From Propionigenium maris DSM 9537 (GTDB lineage: Bacteria > Fusobacteriota > Fusobacteriia > Fusobacteriales > Fusobacteriaceae), in the NCBI RefSeq assembly GCF_027925155.1, contig NZ_BSDY01000005.1, positions 124,001 through 188,000 on the forward strand: a stretch of DNA of 64,000 bases, in the 5' to 3' direction. The notes beneath the pieces were generated by a model, which had not been told where the DNA came from, made no database searches, and saw only the letters and a list, made by a program, of their open reading frames with translations. The position numbers and the translations under genes were made by a program. Positions 44,701 through 53,954 of the stretch are shown piece after piece (the stretch's first letter is position 1; every line of letters starts with the position of its first letter).

Positions 44701-45120
44701 ATGTCTAAAAAGATTACTTCTTATGAGGAACTATTAAAAAAGGGTAAGGAGTGCGAAGCACTTATCGAGCTAAGAAAGAAGTGAGAGGATATTGACCTGG
44801 AAAATACCAAGGTAGTGAGGGTAGGGATAGGTCAGAATACACAGGAGGCTAAGAGATTAGCCGATGAGGTATCTCTTGCAGTAATAAGATATATTAAGGA
44901 AAAAGGTATTGAGGATGTAGCGGTAGTCCAGAGTGAGTTCTACGGATACTCAGGAGACAAACCTATAATTGAACTGGCAATCCCTAAGATGGGGCAGGTT
45001 GTATTCGGCAACATGGAGCCAGGGGAAGCTGTAAAGCTTGTGGAAAAATACATGGTAAACACCCAGGAGATAGCACACTTTTTGGTGGACAACCATGGAG
45101 ACAGAAAGAAAAAACATTAA
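44701..45120 (+). pseudogene. HndB/HydD-like ferredoxin-fold protein interrupted by in-frame TGA
   Basis: ATG at 44701 follows taggagg and reads MSKKITSYEELLKKGKECEA..., then hits TGA at 44782-44784 (codon 28). The same frame stays open to 45120 and reads EDIDLENTKVVRVGIGQN..., clearly one protein of ~139 residues. A Gly codon GGA mutated to TGA would fit the context. GTG at 44815 could restart translation, but no ribosome site supports it. The downstream part has the thioredoxin-like ferredoxin fold of HndB yet lacks all four cluster Cys (GIGQNTQ and SEFYGYSG in their places). Readthrough, selenocysteine, pseudogene or sequencing error are all possible. Confidence 0.7.
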
Positions 45121-45134
45121 GGGGGTAAGTATAA

Positions 45135-46922
45135 ATGGCAGATAAAAAGCACGTCCTAATCTGTGGTGGAACAGGATGTCTTTCTTCAAAGAGTAATAAA
45201 ATAGCTGATAACATGAACGCTATCCTTAAGGAAAAGGGGATGGAGGACGATGTTAAGGTAGTATTAACTGGATGTTTTGGTTTCTGTGAGAAGGGACCTA
45301 TCGTAAAGATAATGCCAGACAATACATTCTATGTAGAGGTAAAACCAGAGGATGCAGGAAGAATCATAGAGGAAGACCTGATAAAGGGAGAGAAGATAGA
45401 GACTCTATTATTCAGAGACCCTAAATCTGGTGAGAGAATCCATGAGGGAGAAAATATGGAGTTCTATAAGAAGCAGATGAGAGTTGCTCTTAGAAACTGT
45501 GGACTTATAGACCCTGAAAGTATAGATGAGTATTTAGGAAACAGAGGATACCAGGCGCTAGGAAAGGTTCTGACTAGCATGGAGCCTCAAGACGTAGTAG
45601 ATGAGATCAAACTTTCTGGAATTAGAGGAAGAGGAGGTGGGGGATTCCCTACTGGTCTTAAGTGGCAATTTGCTCTAAACAATGAAGCTGACCAAAAGTA
45701 TGTAGTATGTAACGCAGACGAGGGAGATCCGGGAGCATTCATGGACAGATCGATCCTAGAGGGAGACGCTCACTCGATAATCGAGGCAATGGCTATCTGT
45801 GGATACGCAACGAAGGCTACTAAAGGTCTGGTATATATCAGAGCTGAGTACCCGCTAGCTATCAACAGACTTAGAAAAGCAATGCAGGATGCAAGAGAGT
45901 ACGGACTTCTTGGAAAGGACATCCTTGGATCTGGATTCGACTTCGATATAGAGATCAAGTACGGAGCAGGAGCATTCGTATGTGGAGAGGAAACAGCTCT
46001 TATCCACTCAATGGAGGGAGAGAGAGGAGAGCCTACTTCAAAGCCTCCATACCCAGCAGAAGCTGGTTACTGGGGTAAACCAACTAACGTTAACAACGTA
46101 GAGACATTTGCTAACATTCCTGAGATCATCCTAAACGGTGGAGAGTGGTTTAAGGGTATCGGTACAGAGAAGTCTTCTGGAACTAAGGTATTCGCTCTAG
46201 CTGGAAAGATCAATAACGTAGGTCTTGTAGAGGTACCTATGGGAACTACTCTTAGAGAGGTAATCTTTGAGATCGGTGGAGGAATCAAGGACGGTAAGAA
46301 GTTTAAGGCTGTACAGACTGGAGGACCATCTGGAGGATGTCTGACTGAAAACGACCTGGATACTAAGATCGACTTCGATTCACTGACTGCTAAGGGATCT
46401 ATGATGGGATCTGGTGGAATGATCGTAATGGATGAGGATGACTGTATGGTTGCAGTATCTAAGTTCTACCTAGACTTTACTGTAGAGGAGTCTTGTGGTA
46501 AGTGTACTCCATGTAGAATAGGAAACACTAGACTATATGAGATGTTAGACAAGATAACAAAGGGTAACGGAACTATGGAGGACCTTGAGTTAATGAGAGA
46601 GCTATCTGAGACTATCAAGGACACATCTCTATGTGGACTGGGGCAGACAGCACCTAACCCAATTCTTTCAACTCTAGACCAATTCTGGGATGAGTATGTA
46701 GCACACGTAACTGACAAGAGATGTCCAGCAGGAGCTTGTACAGACCTTCTTCAGTTCACTATAAATGACAAATGTATCGGTTGTACAGCATGTGCAAGAG
46801 TATGTCCAGTTAACTGTATCTCTGGTAAGGTAAAGGAGAAGCACGTTATCGACCAGGAGAAGTGTATTAAGTGTGGAGCTTGTTATACTACTTGTAAGTT
46901 TAAGGCAATCGATAGAGGATAG
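45135..46922 (+). CDS. hydB: NADH-linked [FeFe]-hydrogenase, NuoF-like flavoprotein subunit
   Basis: A 595-residue diaphorase subunit. An N-terminal thioredoxin-like [2Fe-2S] domain (ICGGTGCLSSKS ... TGCFGFCEKGP) is followed by the NADH/FMN domain (GIRGRGGGGFPTGLKW; CNADEGDPGAFMDR; YGAGAFVCGEETALI), an SLBB region, a [4Fe-4S] site (ESCGKCTPCRIGNTRL), and a C-terminal 2[4Fe-4S] ferredoxin (CIGCTACARVCPVNC; CIKCGACYTTC). This is HydB/HndC of electron-bifurcating hydrogenases, oxidising NADH together with reduced ferredoxin. Confidence 0.95.
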   Translation: MADKKHVLICGGTGCLSSKSNKIADNMNAILKEKGMEDDVKVVLTGCFGFCEKGPIVKIMPDNTFYVEVKPEDAGRIIEEDLIKGEKIETLLFRDPKSGERIHEGENMEFYKKQMRVALRNCGLIDPESIDEYLGNRGYQALGKVLTSMEPQDVVDEIKLSGIRGRGGGGFPTGLKWQFALNNEADQKYVVCNADEGDPGAFMDRSILEGDAHSIIEAMAICGYATKATKGLVYIRAEYPLAINRLRKAMQDAREYGLLGKDILGSGFDFDIEIKYGAGAFVCGEETALIHSMEGERGEPTSKPPYPAEAGYWGKPTNVNNVETFANIPEIILNGGEWFKGIGTEKSSGTKVFALAGKINNVGLVEVPMGTTLREVIFEIGGGIKDGKKFKAVQTGGPSGGCLTENDLDTKIDFDSLTAKGSMMGSGGMIVMDEDDCMVAVSKFYLDFTVEESCGKCTPCRIGNTRLYEMLDKITKGNGTMEDLELMRELSETIKDTSLCGLGQTAPNPILSTLDQFWDEYVAHVTDKRCPAGACTDLLQFTINDKCIGCTACARVCPVNCISGKVKEKHVIDQEKCIKCGACYTTCKFKAIDRG

Positions 46923-46969
46923 ATCACATTATTGGAAAAAATTAAAGAAAAAAGGAGTGAATTGGCCTA

Positions 46970-48745
46970 ATGGAAACTGTAAAAGTTACGATAGATGGAA
47001 TATCAATAGAAGTGCCTAAGAGTGCGACTATAGTATCAGCAGCAAAATCTGCTGGAATCACAATTCCTACCCTTTGTTACCTTCAAATGGGTGGAGCAGA
47101 CTATAAGAATGATTGTGCATCATGTAGAATATGTGTAGTAGAGGTAGAGGGAAGAAGAAACCTGGCTCCTGCATGTGCTACACCAGTATATGATGGAATG
47201 GTAGTAACAACTAACTCTATGAAGGTAATGCAAAAGAGAAAGACAGTTCTTGAGCTGCTTCTTTCAGACCACCCTAAGGACTGTCTGTCTTGTTCAAAGA
47301 ACGGAGAGTGTGAGCTTCAGGACCTTGCAACTCAGTTTGGAGTAAGAGAGGTAAGATTTGCTGGTAAGGAATCTGAGTATAGAAAGGACTACTCACCTTC
47401 AATCATAAGAGACGTAGACAAGTGTATCATGTGTAGAAGATGTGAGACTATGTGTAATGAGATCCAGACTTGTGGAGTACTTTCTGGAGTAAACAGAGGA
47501 TTTGAGGCAGTAGTTGCCCCTGCATTTGAGCAGGACCTAGAGGACTCTGTATGTACATACTGTGGACAGTGTGTAGCAGTATGTCCAGTGGGAGCACTAC
47601 ACGAGGCAGACCACACTTGGAAACTCGTAAAAGATATAGCTAACCCTAAGAAGAAGGTAATCGTACAGGTTGCCCCTGCAGTAAGAGTAGCTCTTGGAGA
47701 GGAGTTTGGACTTGAGCCAGGAACAGATGTAACTGGTAAGATGGTAACAGCTCTTAAGAAGCTTGGATTTGACCAGGTATTCGACACAAACTGGGCAGCT
47801 GACCTTACTATCATGGAGGAAGCATCTGAGCTTATCGACAGAGTAACAAGAAAGCTAGGTGGAGATGAGGATGTAAAACTTCCTATCCTTACATCTTGTT
47901 GTCCTGCATGGGTTAAGTTTTTTGAGCACAACTACCCTGACTTCCTAGATGTACCATCTTCAGCTAAGTCACCACAGCAGATGTTTGGTGCAGTAGCTAA
48001 AGGAATCTGGGCTAAAGAGGAAGGTATCGCAAGAGAGGACCTAGTATGTGTATCTATCATGCCTTGTCTTGCTAAGAAATATGAGGCATCTAGAGATGAG
48101 TTTAAGGTAGACGGGACACCAGATGTAGACTACTCTGTTTCAACTAGAGAACTTGCAGCTCTTCTTAAGCAGGCTAATATAGACCTTAAGAGACTTGATG
48201 AGGATAAGTTTGACAATCCGCTGGGAGCATCTACAGGAGCAGCTGATATCTTCGGAAGAACTGGAGGAGTTATCGAGGCAGCTACAAGAACAGCTTATGA
48301 GTGGATCACAAAGGAATCTCTTGAGTCTGTAGACTTTGAGGATCTTAGAGGAATGGAGGGAATCAGAGTAGCAGAGGTTTCTATTCCAGGACTAGATGAG
48401 AAGCTTGGATCTAAGTTTAGAATCGGAATCGCTCACGGACTGGGAGCAGCTAGAGAGCTTATGGATAAGCTAAGAGCTGGAGAGGAAACTCTACATGCAA
48501 TAGAGATCATGGCATGTAAGGGTGGATGTATCGGTGGAGGAGGACAGCCTTACCACCACGGAGATTTTGGAATCATCAGAAAGAGATTTGAAGGTCTTCA
48601 GAACATAGATAACAACAAGGAGATTAGAAAATCTCACGAGAATAAGTATATACAGGAGCTATATGAAAAGCACCTAGGTAAGCCAATGAGTCACGAGGCA
48701 CACCACTTGTTACATACTAAGTACTTCCCTAAGCACAAGATTTAG
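46970..48745 (+). CDS. hydA: [FeFe]-hydrogenase catalytic subunit
   Basis: A 591-residue enzyme producing or consuming H2. The N-terminal [2Fe-2S] (CASCRICVVEVEG) and accessory [4Fe-4S] ligands (CxxxCxxC-type CLSCSKNGEC; CIMCRRC; CTYCGQCVAVCP) are followed by the H-cluster motifs L1 TSCCPAW (308-314), L2 MPCLAKKYE (364-372) and L3 MACKGGCIGGGGQP (514-527). The domain layout is that of the HydA/HndD subunit of NADH-linked hydrogenases. Maturases HydEFG are not in the window. A terminator follows. Confidence 0.96.
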   Translation: METVKVTIDGISIEVPKSATIVSAAKSAGITIPTLCYLQMGGADYKNDCASCRICVVEVEGRRNLAPACATPVYDGMVVTTNSMKVMQKRKTVLELLLSDHPKDCLSCSKNGECELQDLATQFGVREVRFAGKESEYRKDYSPSIIRDVDKCIMCRRCETMCNEIQTCGVLSGVNRGFEAVVAPAFEQDLEDSVCTYCGQCVAVCPVGALHEADHTWKLVKDIANPKKKVIVQVAPAVRVALGEEFGLEPGTDVTGKMVTALKKLGFDQVFDTNWAADLTIMEEASELIDRVTRKLGGDEDVKLPILTSCCPAWVKFFEHNYPDFLDVPSSAKSPQQMFGAVAKGIWAKEEGIAREDLVCVSIMPCLAKKYEASRDEFKVDGTPDVDYSVSTRELAALLKQANIDLKRLDEDKFDNPLGASTGAADIFGRTGGVIEAATRTAYEWITKESLESVDFEDLRGMEGIRVAEVSIPGLDEKLGSKFRIGIAHGLGAARELMDKLRAGEETLHAIEIMACKGGCIGGGGQPYHHGDFGIIRKRFEGLQNIDNNKEIRKSHENKYIQELYEKHLGKPMSHEAHHLLHTKYFPKHKI

Positions 48746-48754
48746 AGAAGGTTA

Positions 48755-48785
48755 AAGGCGACAGCAGAGCTGTCGTCTTTTTTTA
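48755..48785 (+). terminator. terminator of the hydrogenase operon
   Basis: The stem aggcgacagc / gctgtcgtct with loop aga is followed by seven T. Confidence 0.9.
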
Positions 48786-48955
48786 TGGTTTTTAAAAATA
48801 AACAAAGTGTCGCCGTATACTCAATATTTTCAAAAGAATTACAGGAGATAAGTTTAGTTAAAAAGTAGGAATTTACCAAATATCTTGTAAAATCTTACTA
48901 GGTGCATAAGCTTAACAACTATCTGAAACTTATGGGTTATCCAAGGAGGAGAGGG

Positions 48956-50311
48956 ATGGAAGGGATAAAGGTGAAAAAATACTTTAAATATAATTTTCTA
49001 TTCTATCTTCTTATTGTTTTAGTTACCTTAACCAACTTAACATACTTGGTGTATAAGGGGATGGAGGAAAGGAAGGGGAGGGAAGACTTCCTTAGAGAGA
49101 GAGTAGAAGAGTACATGGGAGAGGTAGGGGAGGAGCTGAGGGGAACCAGTGCAAGGTACCTGGATCATGGAATCATCGATATGGGAGAGTTTAACTACCT
49201 CCTGAGAGTGGTAGAGGGAAGGTGGAAGATCTATAGCAACTGGGATGGAAGGTGGAGAGACATAGAACTCCAGGGGGAAAGGTACTTTCTGGAGAAAAGG
49301 TCAGAGGGGATCATCCTGATGGATGGGAGATATTATATCTATGGGAAAAGTGTAAGAGAGGACAGAGAAGTCTACTCCATGTGGGAGATAGATCAGAAGT
49401 TTCTTGAAGCCTTGGAAGAGAAGATAGGTATAGAGGTAGGGATATCTTCAGAGGTAGGGATCCACTATCTGATTCCAGTGGTAAACAGCCCTCAGGGGCT
49501 GAAGCTTTACTTTAACGATGAAAGAAGTTCTATAGTAGAAGCTGTAGTTATAGGAGGATACTTCTTCCTTGTAATTGCAATCTCCCTTCTCCATTTAAAG
49601 ACGGTGAGGGGTAAGATAGAGGAGGAGGAGGAGAGGGTAGTTGAGGAAGTAAAGCTAATAAAGAGCAACAAAATAAATAGCTCCCCAGTGGAAACAGATA
49701 GTATCTTTTTTAATATTAATATGGCTATAAAGGACCTCGGGGAGAGATACCTAAAAAAAACAGGGGATCTTAATATGCTCAGAAGGAGGCTAACACACAC
49801 AAACCTACAGCTAAGGGAGGTGGCCATAATCGACAGACTGACAGGCCTCTACAATAAGCTCTTTCTCTATGAGGTCTTGAACGACCTGAAGAAGAACAGG
49901 GCTTCTAGACCATACTACAGTATAGTCATGATGGTAGATTTGGATAACTTTAAGAGGTTAAATGATACCTATGGACACCTTGCAGGGGACAGGCTCCTCA
50001 GGGAGATAGGAGATTTTCTTAAGAAGACCTGTGGGGAAAAGGGACTGGCTTTCAGGTATGGGGGAGATGAATTCTTCATTGTATTCAAGCAGATAAGGTA
50101 TGAAGATTTTCTGGAATTGGCCTCCTACTTTGAGGAGGAGAGGGAGGAGATTATCAGAAACTATATCCAGGTAAAGCTGGGAATGAGTACCGGGGCCATT
50201 ATCTTGAAGGATGATGAGGAGTATGATGTGGATAAGATCATAAAAGAAGTGGACGAACTTCTCTATGAAGCAAAGAAGAAGGGAAAGAATCAGGTGGTGT
50301 TTAAAATATAA
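48956..50311 (+). CDS. membrane diguanylate cyclase (GGDEF)
   Basis: A 451-residue protein: TM1 about 12-34, a periplasmic sensor region of ~150 residues, TM2 about 185-207, a helical linker, then a GGDEF domain with LTGLYNK, MMVDLDNFKRLNDTYGH and the intact active site GGDEF (369-373). Predicted to make c-di-GMP. No RxxD inhibitory site is evident five residues before GGDEF. The start is the ATG behind aaggagga; the open frame from 48902 has none. It is 18 nt upstream of a degenerate GGDEF/EAL protein, likely its partner. Confidence 0.9.
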   Translation: MEGIKVKKYFKYNFLFYLLIVLVTLTNLTYLVYKGMEERKGREDFLRERVEEYMGEVGEELRGTSARYLDHGIIDMGEFNYLLRVVEGRWKIYSNWDGRWRDIELQGERYFLEKRSEGIILMDGRYYIYGKSVREDREVYSMWEIDQKFLEALEEKIGIEVGISSEVGIHYLIPVVNSPQGLKLYFNDERSSIVEAVVIGGYFFLVIAISLLHLKTVRGKIEEEEERVVEEVKLIKSNKINSSPVETDSIFFNINMAIKDLGERYLKKTGDLNMLRRRLTHTNLQLREVAIIDRLTGLYNKLFLYEVLNDLKKNRASRPYYSIVMMVDLDNFKRLNDTYGHLAGDRLLREIGDFLKKTCGEKGLAFRYGGDEFFIVFKQIRYEDFLELASYFEEEREEIIRNYIQVKLGMSTGAIILKDDEEYDVDKIIKEVDELLYEAKKKGKNQVVFKI

Positions 50312-50329
50312 ATCGGTGGGGGAAAGTTT

Positions 50330-52774
50330 ATGAAATTTCGTGATAAGATATGGATTATATTTTTTATCTTAGTAGGTGGAGTAATAGCCTCTGTGATGAT
50401 CTGTGAATACTTTTATGTGGAAAAAATATATACCAATAAAGAAAGTGTGAGAATGGACAATGTTTTTCACTACTACGAGGAAAAACTTGAGGGAGAGTTT
50501 TTCCTGAAGGAGGAGCTTCTTCTGGATAAGTATTTGATAGATGGGGTCCCTCAGGTAGCTGAATTGAGAAAACAAGATTTATTTATCTATGTCTCTGGTA
50601 GAAAGGGAGCCTGGAGAAAGGAGGAGCTGGCAGAGCTGCAACTAGTAAGAGGAAGCCAGGGGTATATCATCTCTCCAGAGGGTAATATTCTTGGATATAA
50701 AATGGATAGAGAGGGAAAGGCTTTTATCTTCAGGCTTGAGAAGGAAAACTTCCTGGGAGATTCCAAGTGGGCTTACTACAAGATATATATGGAGGGTATA
50801 AAGGATAGCAGAAAAAAGAATGAGAGGATAAAGGTAGAGGGAGAGACAGCTGAAAAAAAATACTATATTCCCGTTGAAAATGGACAGATATATTTAAAAC
50901 TCAAAAGGGATGGTCTTCTCTTTCATTCGGTTCATAAAAAAGGACAGGAGATATACCTCAAGGGAGTGTTTGTCATACTCCTTCTGAGCCTCTTAGGAAC
51001 GAGATACTTTGAAAGAACTATGTCAAAACCAATAGATAAAGCCGTAAGAAGGATCAACTCCTTTAATATAGAGGAGAGCCCAGGGGAAAGCATAAGCCTT
51101 GGGAATTTCAGGGAGTTAAAGGGGGTAGAGGATGGAATCAATAGAATATTGGAGGAAGTACAGAGGAGAAGGAGGAAGTATGAGCTCCTCTATGAGGAGA
51201 TTCCAAACTTTACAGCAATACTAGATATAGATCTCAATATAATAGAGACCAATAGTTACTTCGATACCCACCTGAAAAAACCAGAGGCCTCAGGAACAGA
51301 GAGTTTCTTAAACTATATTCCAGATGATAAGATAAATTTGTTTACCTCTCTCTATAGAAAACTGGAGGAGGGAAGATCAGTTATAAATGAAAAGTTTTAT
51401 ATACTGGATGATGGGTTTAATCCCAGGGATGTTTTACTGACCATGAGAAAGGTCAAGCTAGATGGGGAGGAGGATGTTTTCCTCATGTCTGCTATGGATA
51501 TGGTTTACTTTGATCTTTTAGAGATGGAGAGAGGAGTAAAGAAGGAGAAGTATGATAAATACACCAAGGTATATACAAGGGAGTATGGTAGTAACTACCT
51601 TGAAAGATATATAAGCCTCTTTAAGACCTCCAACTTCAGGTTCATAACAGCTCTTGTATGGCTGGATAATTTTTCAGAAGCGGGAAGTGGTTATAGGGGA
51701 AGCTCTCAGGTTGGACTTCTGAGGATCTTAGCAGATAAGATAAAGGAGTGTCTGAGAGGAACGGATCTCATCTGTAAGTATGAGAGAAATAATTTTATGC
51801 TTCTTATGCCTATGGTTAAAGCAAGGGGCGCAGATATAATATTTGAAAGAATAAGGGAAAAGCTTGAAGAAAGGGACAGTGAACTGGCTGAAAGGCTAAG
51901 ATATGTCTTCCTGGAGTATAGCGGAATAAGATCAAAGGATGACTTTGTGCAGGAACTGGTAGAGGAGATGAAGGGAAGGAGGTATGAAAATAGGGAGATA
52001 GTGGAGGATAAGATAATAAAAGCTCTTCAAAATGAGGAGATAAAGGTCTACTTTGAACCCCTCCTGGATCTGGAGAGTAAAAGGGTTTCCCTTGAGGCGC
52101 TTTTAAGGTGGAAAAATACCTCTACTGGAACAATATATCCCGATGAGTTTCTTCCCCTTGCTGAGGAGAGCGGCCTTCTTCCAGAGATAACAAGGTATGT
52201 GTTAGAGGAGGTTCATAGGGCCATGGATATGGTAAAGGTTCCCATATCGGTTAATATATCTGCCACTGAGTTTATGAGTGGAGAGTTTCTTGGGGCTATA
52301 AAAAAGATATTTAGAGACAGAGGAAAACTCAAGAAACTTGAACTGGAAATACCAGAAGTAGTCCTCCTAGAGGATATTCCAAAGGGGTGGCAGAGGGTAA
52401 GGGAACTAACGGATATGGGTGTGTCCTTTAACCTGGATCACTTTGGAAGCGGAGGAAGTTCACTGCTAAGGATCAAGGACTTTAATTTTAAGAGGATAAA
52501 GACCGACAAGACCTTCATAGAAGGGATGGAACACTCAGAGGAGAAGATCAATACCCTGAGGGCTATGATAGGCATAGGAAGGGGACTGGGAACTCCAATC
52601 TCTGTTGTAGGAGTGGAGGGAAGAGTGCAGGTAAGGAAACTTCTGGAGTTAGGTTGTACCTCCTTCCAGGGGGAGTTCATAGGGAAGACCTCTTCAATAG
52701 AGGAGATAGTGAAAAAACTTGATGAGGGAGAGTATGAAAGAATTTTAGAGGAGATAATGGAGATTAAGGGTTAA
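50330..52774 (+). CDS. degenerate GGDEF-EAL membrane protein, likely c-di-GMP receptor
   Basis: An 814-residue protein: TM1 (~8-28), periplasmic region, TM2 (~205-225), HAMP-like segment, PAS-like domain (~285-400), GGDEF-like domain whose active site is YERNNF (inactive), and EAL domain. In the EAL domain Glu589 (EAL), Asn of VNIS, Glu of LEIPE, and the Lys-Thr-Asp and Gln positions remain. The DD motif is Asp703-His704, and the catalytic Glu of the EGVE motif is Val760. Hydrolysis is therefore doubtful; sensing is more likely, in the manner of LapD-like proteins. Cotranscribed with the cyclase. Confidence 0.8.
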   Translation: MKFRDKIWIIFFILVGGVIASVMICEYFYVEKIYTNKESVRMDNVFHYYEEKLEGEFFLKEELLLDKYLIDGVPQVAELRKQDLFIYVSGRKGAWRKEELAELQLVRGSQGYIISPEGNILGYKMDREGKAFIFRLEKENFLGDSKWAYYKIYMEGIKDSRKKNERIKVEGETAEKKYYIPVENGQIYLKLKRDGLLFHSVHKKGQEIYLKGVFVILLLSLLGTRYFERTMSKPIDKAVRRINSFNIEESPGESISLGNFRELKGVEDGINRILEEVQRRRRKYELLYEEIPNFTAILDIDLNIIETNSYFDTHLKKPEASGTESFLNYIPDDKINLFTSLYRKLEEGRSVINEKFYILDDGFNPRDVLLTMRKVKLDGEEDVFLMSAMDMVYFDLLEMERGVKKEKYDKYTKVYTREYGSNYLERYISLFKTSNFRFITALVWLDNFSEAGSGYRGSSQVGLLRILADKIKECLRGTDLICKYERNNFMLLMPMVKARGADIIFERIREKLEERDSELAERLRYVFLEYSGIRSKDDFVQELVEEMKGRRYENREIVEDKIIKALQNEEIKVYFEPLLDLESKRVSLEALLRWKNTSTGTIYPDEFLPLAEESGLLPEITRYVLEEVHRAMDMVKVPISVNISATEFMSGEFLGAIKKIFRDRGKLKKLELEIPEVVLLEDIPKGWQRVRELTDMGVSFNLDHFGSGGSSLLRIKDFNFKRIKTDKTFIEGMEHSEEKINTLRAMIGIGRGLGTPISVVGVEGRVQVRKLLELGCTSFQGEFIGKTSSIEEIVKKLDEGEYERILEEIMEIKG

Positions 52775-52875
52775 AAGGATGTAGGGAGATAAAGGTTTTT
52801 ACACCTACTCTACCTAACCTAAAAATTCCTTTTATACCCATCCTGTAGACTAATCCTGTAAACAAAAGTAATAAA

Positions 52876-52908
52876 TAAAAGACCTCCCATGTAGGAGGTC
52901 TTTATTGT
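52876..52908. terminator. bidirectional terminator
   Basis: The stem aaagacctcc / ggaggtcttt is nearly perfect with T runs on both strands. It serves the EAL gene and the convergent pseudopilin gene. Confidence 0.9.
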
Positions 52909-52943
52909 TATTTAATTTTTAAGATGACTAGGAATAGATATTA

Positions 52944-53804
52944 TTAAGGTTTTACTTCAACATCTGTTATTATTCTATCTCCTTCTTGTGGGTGCCAAAC
53001 TACAGTTGAGTCTATAGGGGTAGGCTGAGGTTCATTAAACTTAATAGTATAGGTCCCATCTCCATTATCAATAAACTCTCCATTTTCAACAGTGATATCA
53101 TTAATTTTTCCTTCGCTACTGAAGGTTATTTCGCTGATTTTTTTGAGTCCTGTATTTTCCTCGGTAAATTCTAGAGGACCATGGTTGTTCCCATTTCCAT
53201 TTCCATTGTCAGTTCCCTTTATCCACTCTAAATCTCCATCTTTATTGATGATCCAGGAGTCGTTTCCGTCGGGAATTAAAGAGCCTAAGTCATCTACAGG
53301 TCCACCATCTCCAGGATTACCGCCATCCCCGGGATCGCTATACTTTTCATTCCATATCTCATTGTCCTCATCTCCAGTGTAGTTACCATTCTTGAGGTTG
53401 GCATAAATCTTTCCATCCTCTTCTCTATAGAGCCATCCCCCGGTATTATCCCTCTCCTCTACCACCTTATTAGTGGCAGGCACCTTTTTAGCTCCTGGTG
53501 TTTCAGGCATGATGCTCTTGGAATAGAAGTTTGTAAATCTCTCAGAAAGTTCTCCCTTAGATGAGATATCCACCCCCTCGTTATTATTGGATGAAGCCGA
53601 CAGAACTTCCCCATAGACAGGGTATCCCTCATTTTTAACATTGAACATCTCTATGGAGGTTCTCAGACTGGCCAGGTTTCCCTGTACATTGGCTACCTTG
53701 GCATCAGCTGTAACATCTGTAAACCTAGGAAGGGCAATTGCTGTCAAAATCCCAATTATGGATATGACTACCATCAACTCTATTAAAGTAAATCCTTTTT
53801 TCAT
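52944..53804 (-). CDS. type IV pilin-like protein (pseudopilin), copy 1
   Basis: A 286-residue prepilin: short leader MKKG cut before FTLIELMVVISIIGILTAIALPRF, the canonical class III signal and N-terminal helix. Residues ~1-145 closely match the adjacent copy 2. A Gly/Pro/Asp-rich linker (about 165-180, GDGGNPGDGG) then leads to a C-terminal ~110-residue domain of mainly strand character unrelated to that of copy 2. Probably a surface pilus or secretion-system (T2SS/T4P) component; the assembly machinery is not in the window. The ribosome site is aaaggagat. Confidence 0.88.
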   Translation of the reverse strand: MKKGFTLIELMVVISIIGILTAIALPRFTDVTADAKVANVQGNLASLRTSIEMFNVKNEGYPVYGEVLSASSNNNEGVDISSKGELSERFTNFYSKSIMPETPGAKKVPATNKVVEERDNTGGWLYREEDGKIYANLKNGNYTGDEDNEIWNEKYSDPGDGGNPGDGGPVDDLGSLIPDGNDSWIINKDGDLEWIKGTDNGNGNGNNHGPLEFTEENTGLKKISEITFSSEGKINDITVENGEFIDNGDGTYTIKFNEPQPTPIDSTVVWHPQEGDRIITDVEVKP

Positions 53805-53910
53805 AATATCTCCTTTATTTAAGTATTATTTTTCAAGTATAACTTATCTATAGGTAAACAGGAATATTATAGTATAAAAAGTATCGAATGTTAACTAAAA
53901 ATTTAAAGAA

Positions 53911-53941
53911 GGAGAGCTGCCTAGATTAAGGCAGCTCTCTA
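53911..53941. terminator. hairpin between the two pseudopilin genes
   Basis: Arms agagctgcc / ggcagctct with a 7-nt loop; T-rich on the reverse strand (cttctttaaattttt). It would end the copy 2 transcript before copy 1. Confidence 0.75.
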
Positions 53942-53954
53942 ATCTTTTACTCTT

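Noticed and set aside
44782..44813. Selenocysteine insertion signal after the in-frame TGA
   Set aside because: The hairpin downstream is short with a bulge and its apical loop (AAAATA) lacks the G/U features of bacterial SECIS elements, so selenocysteine is not claimed.
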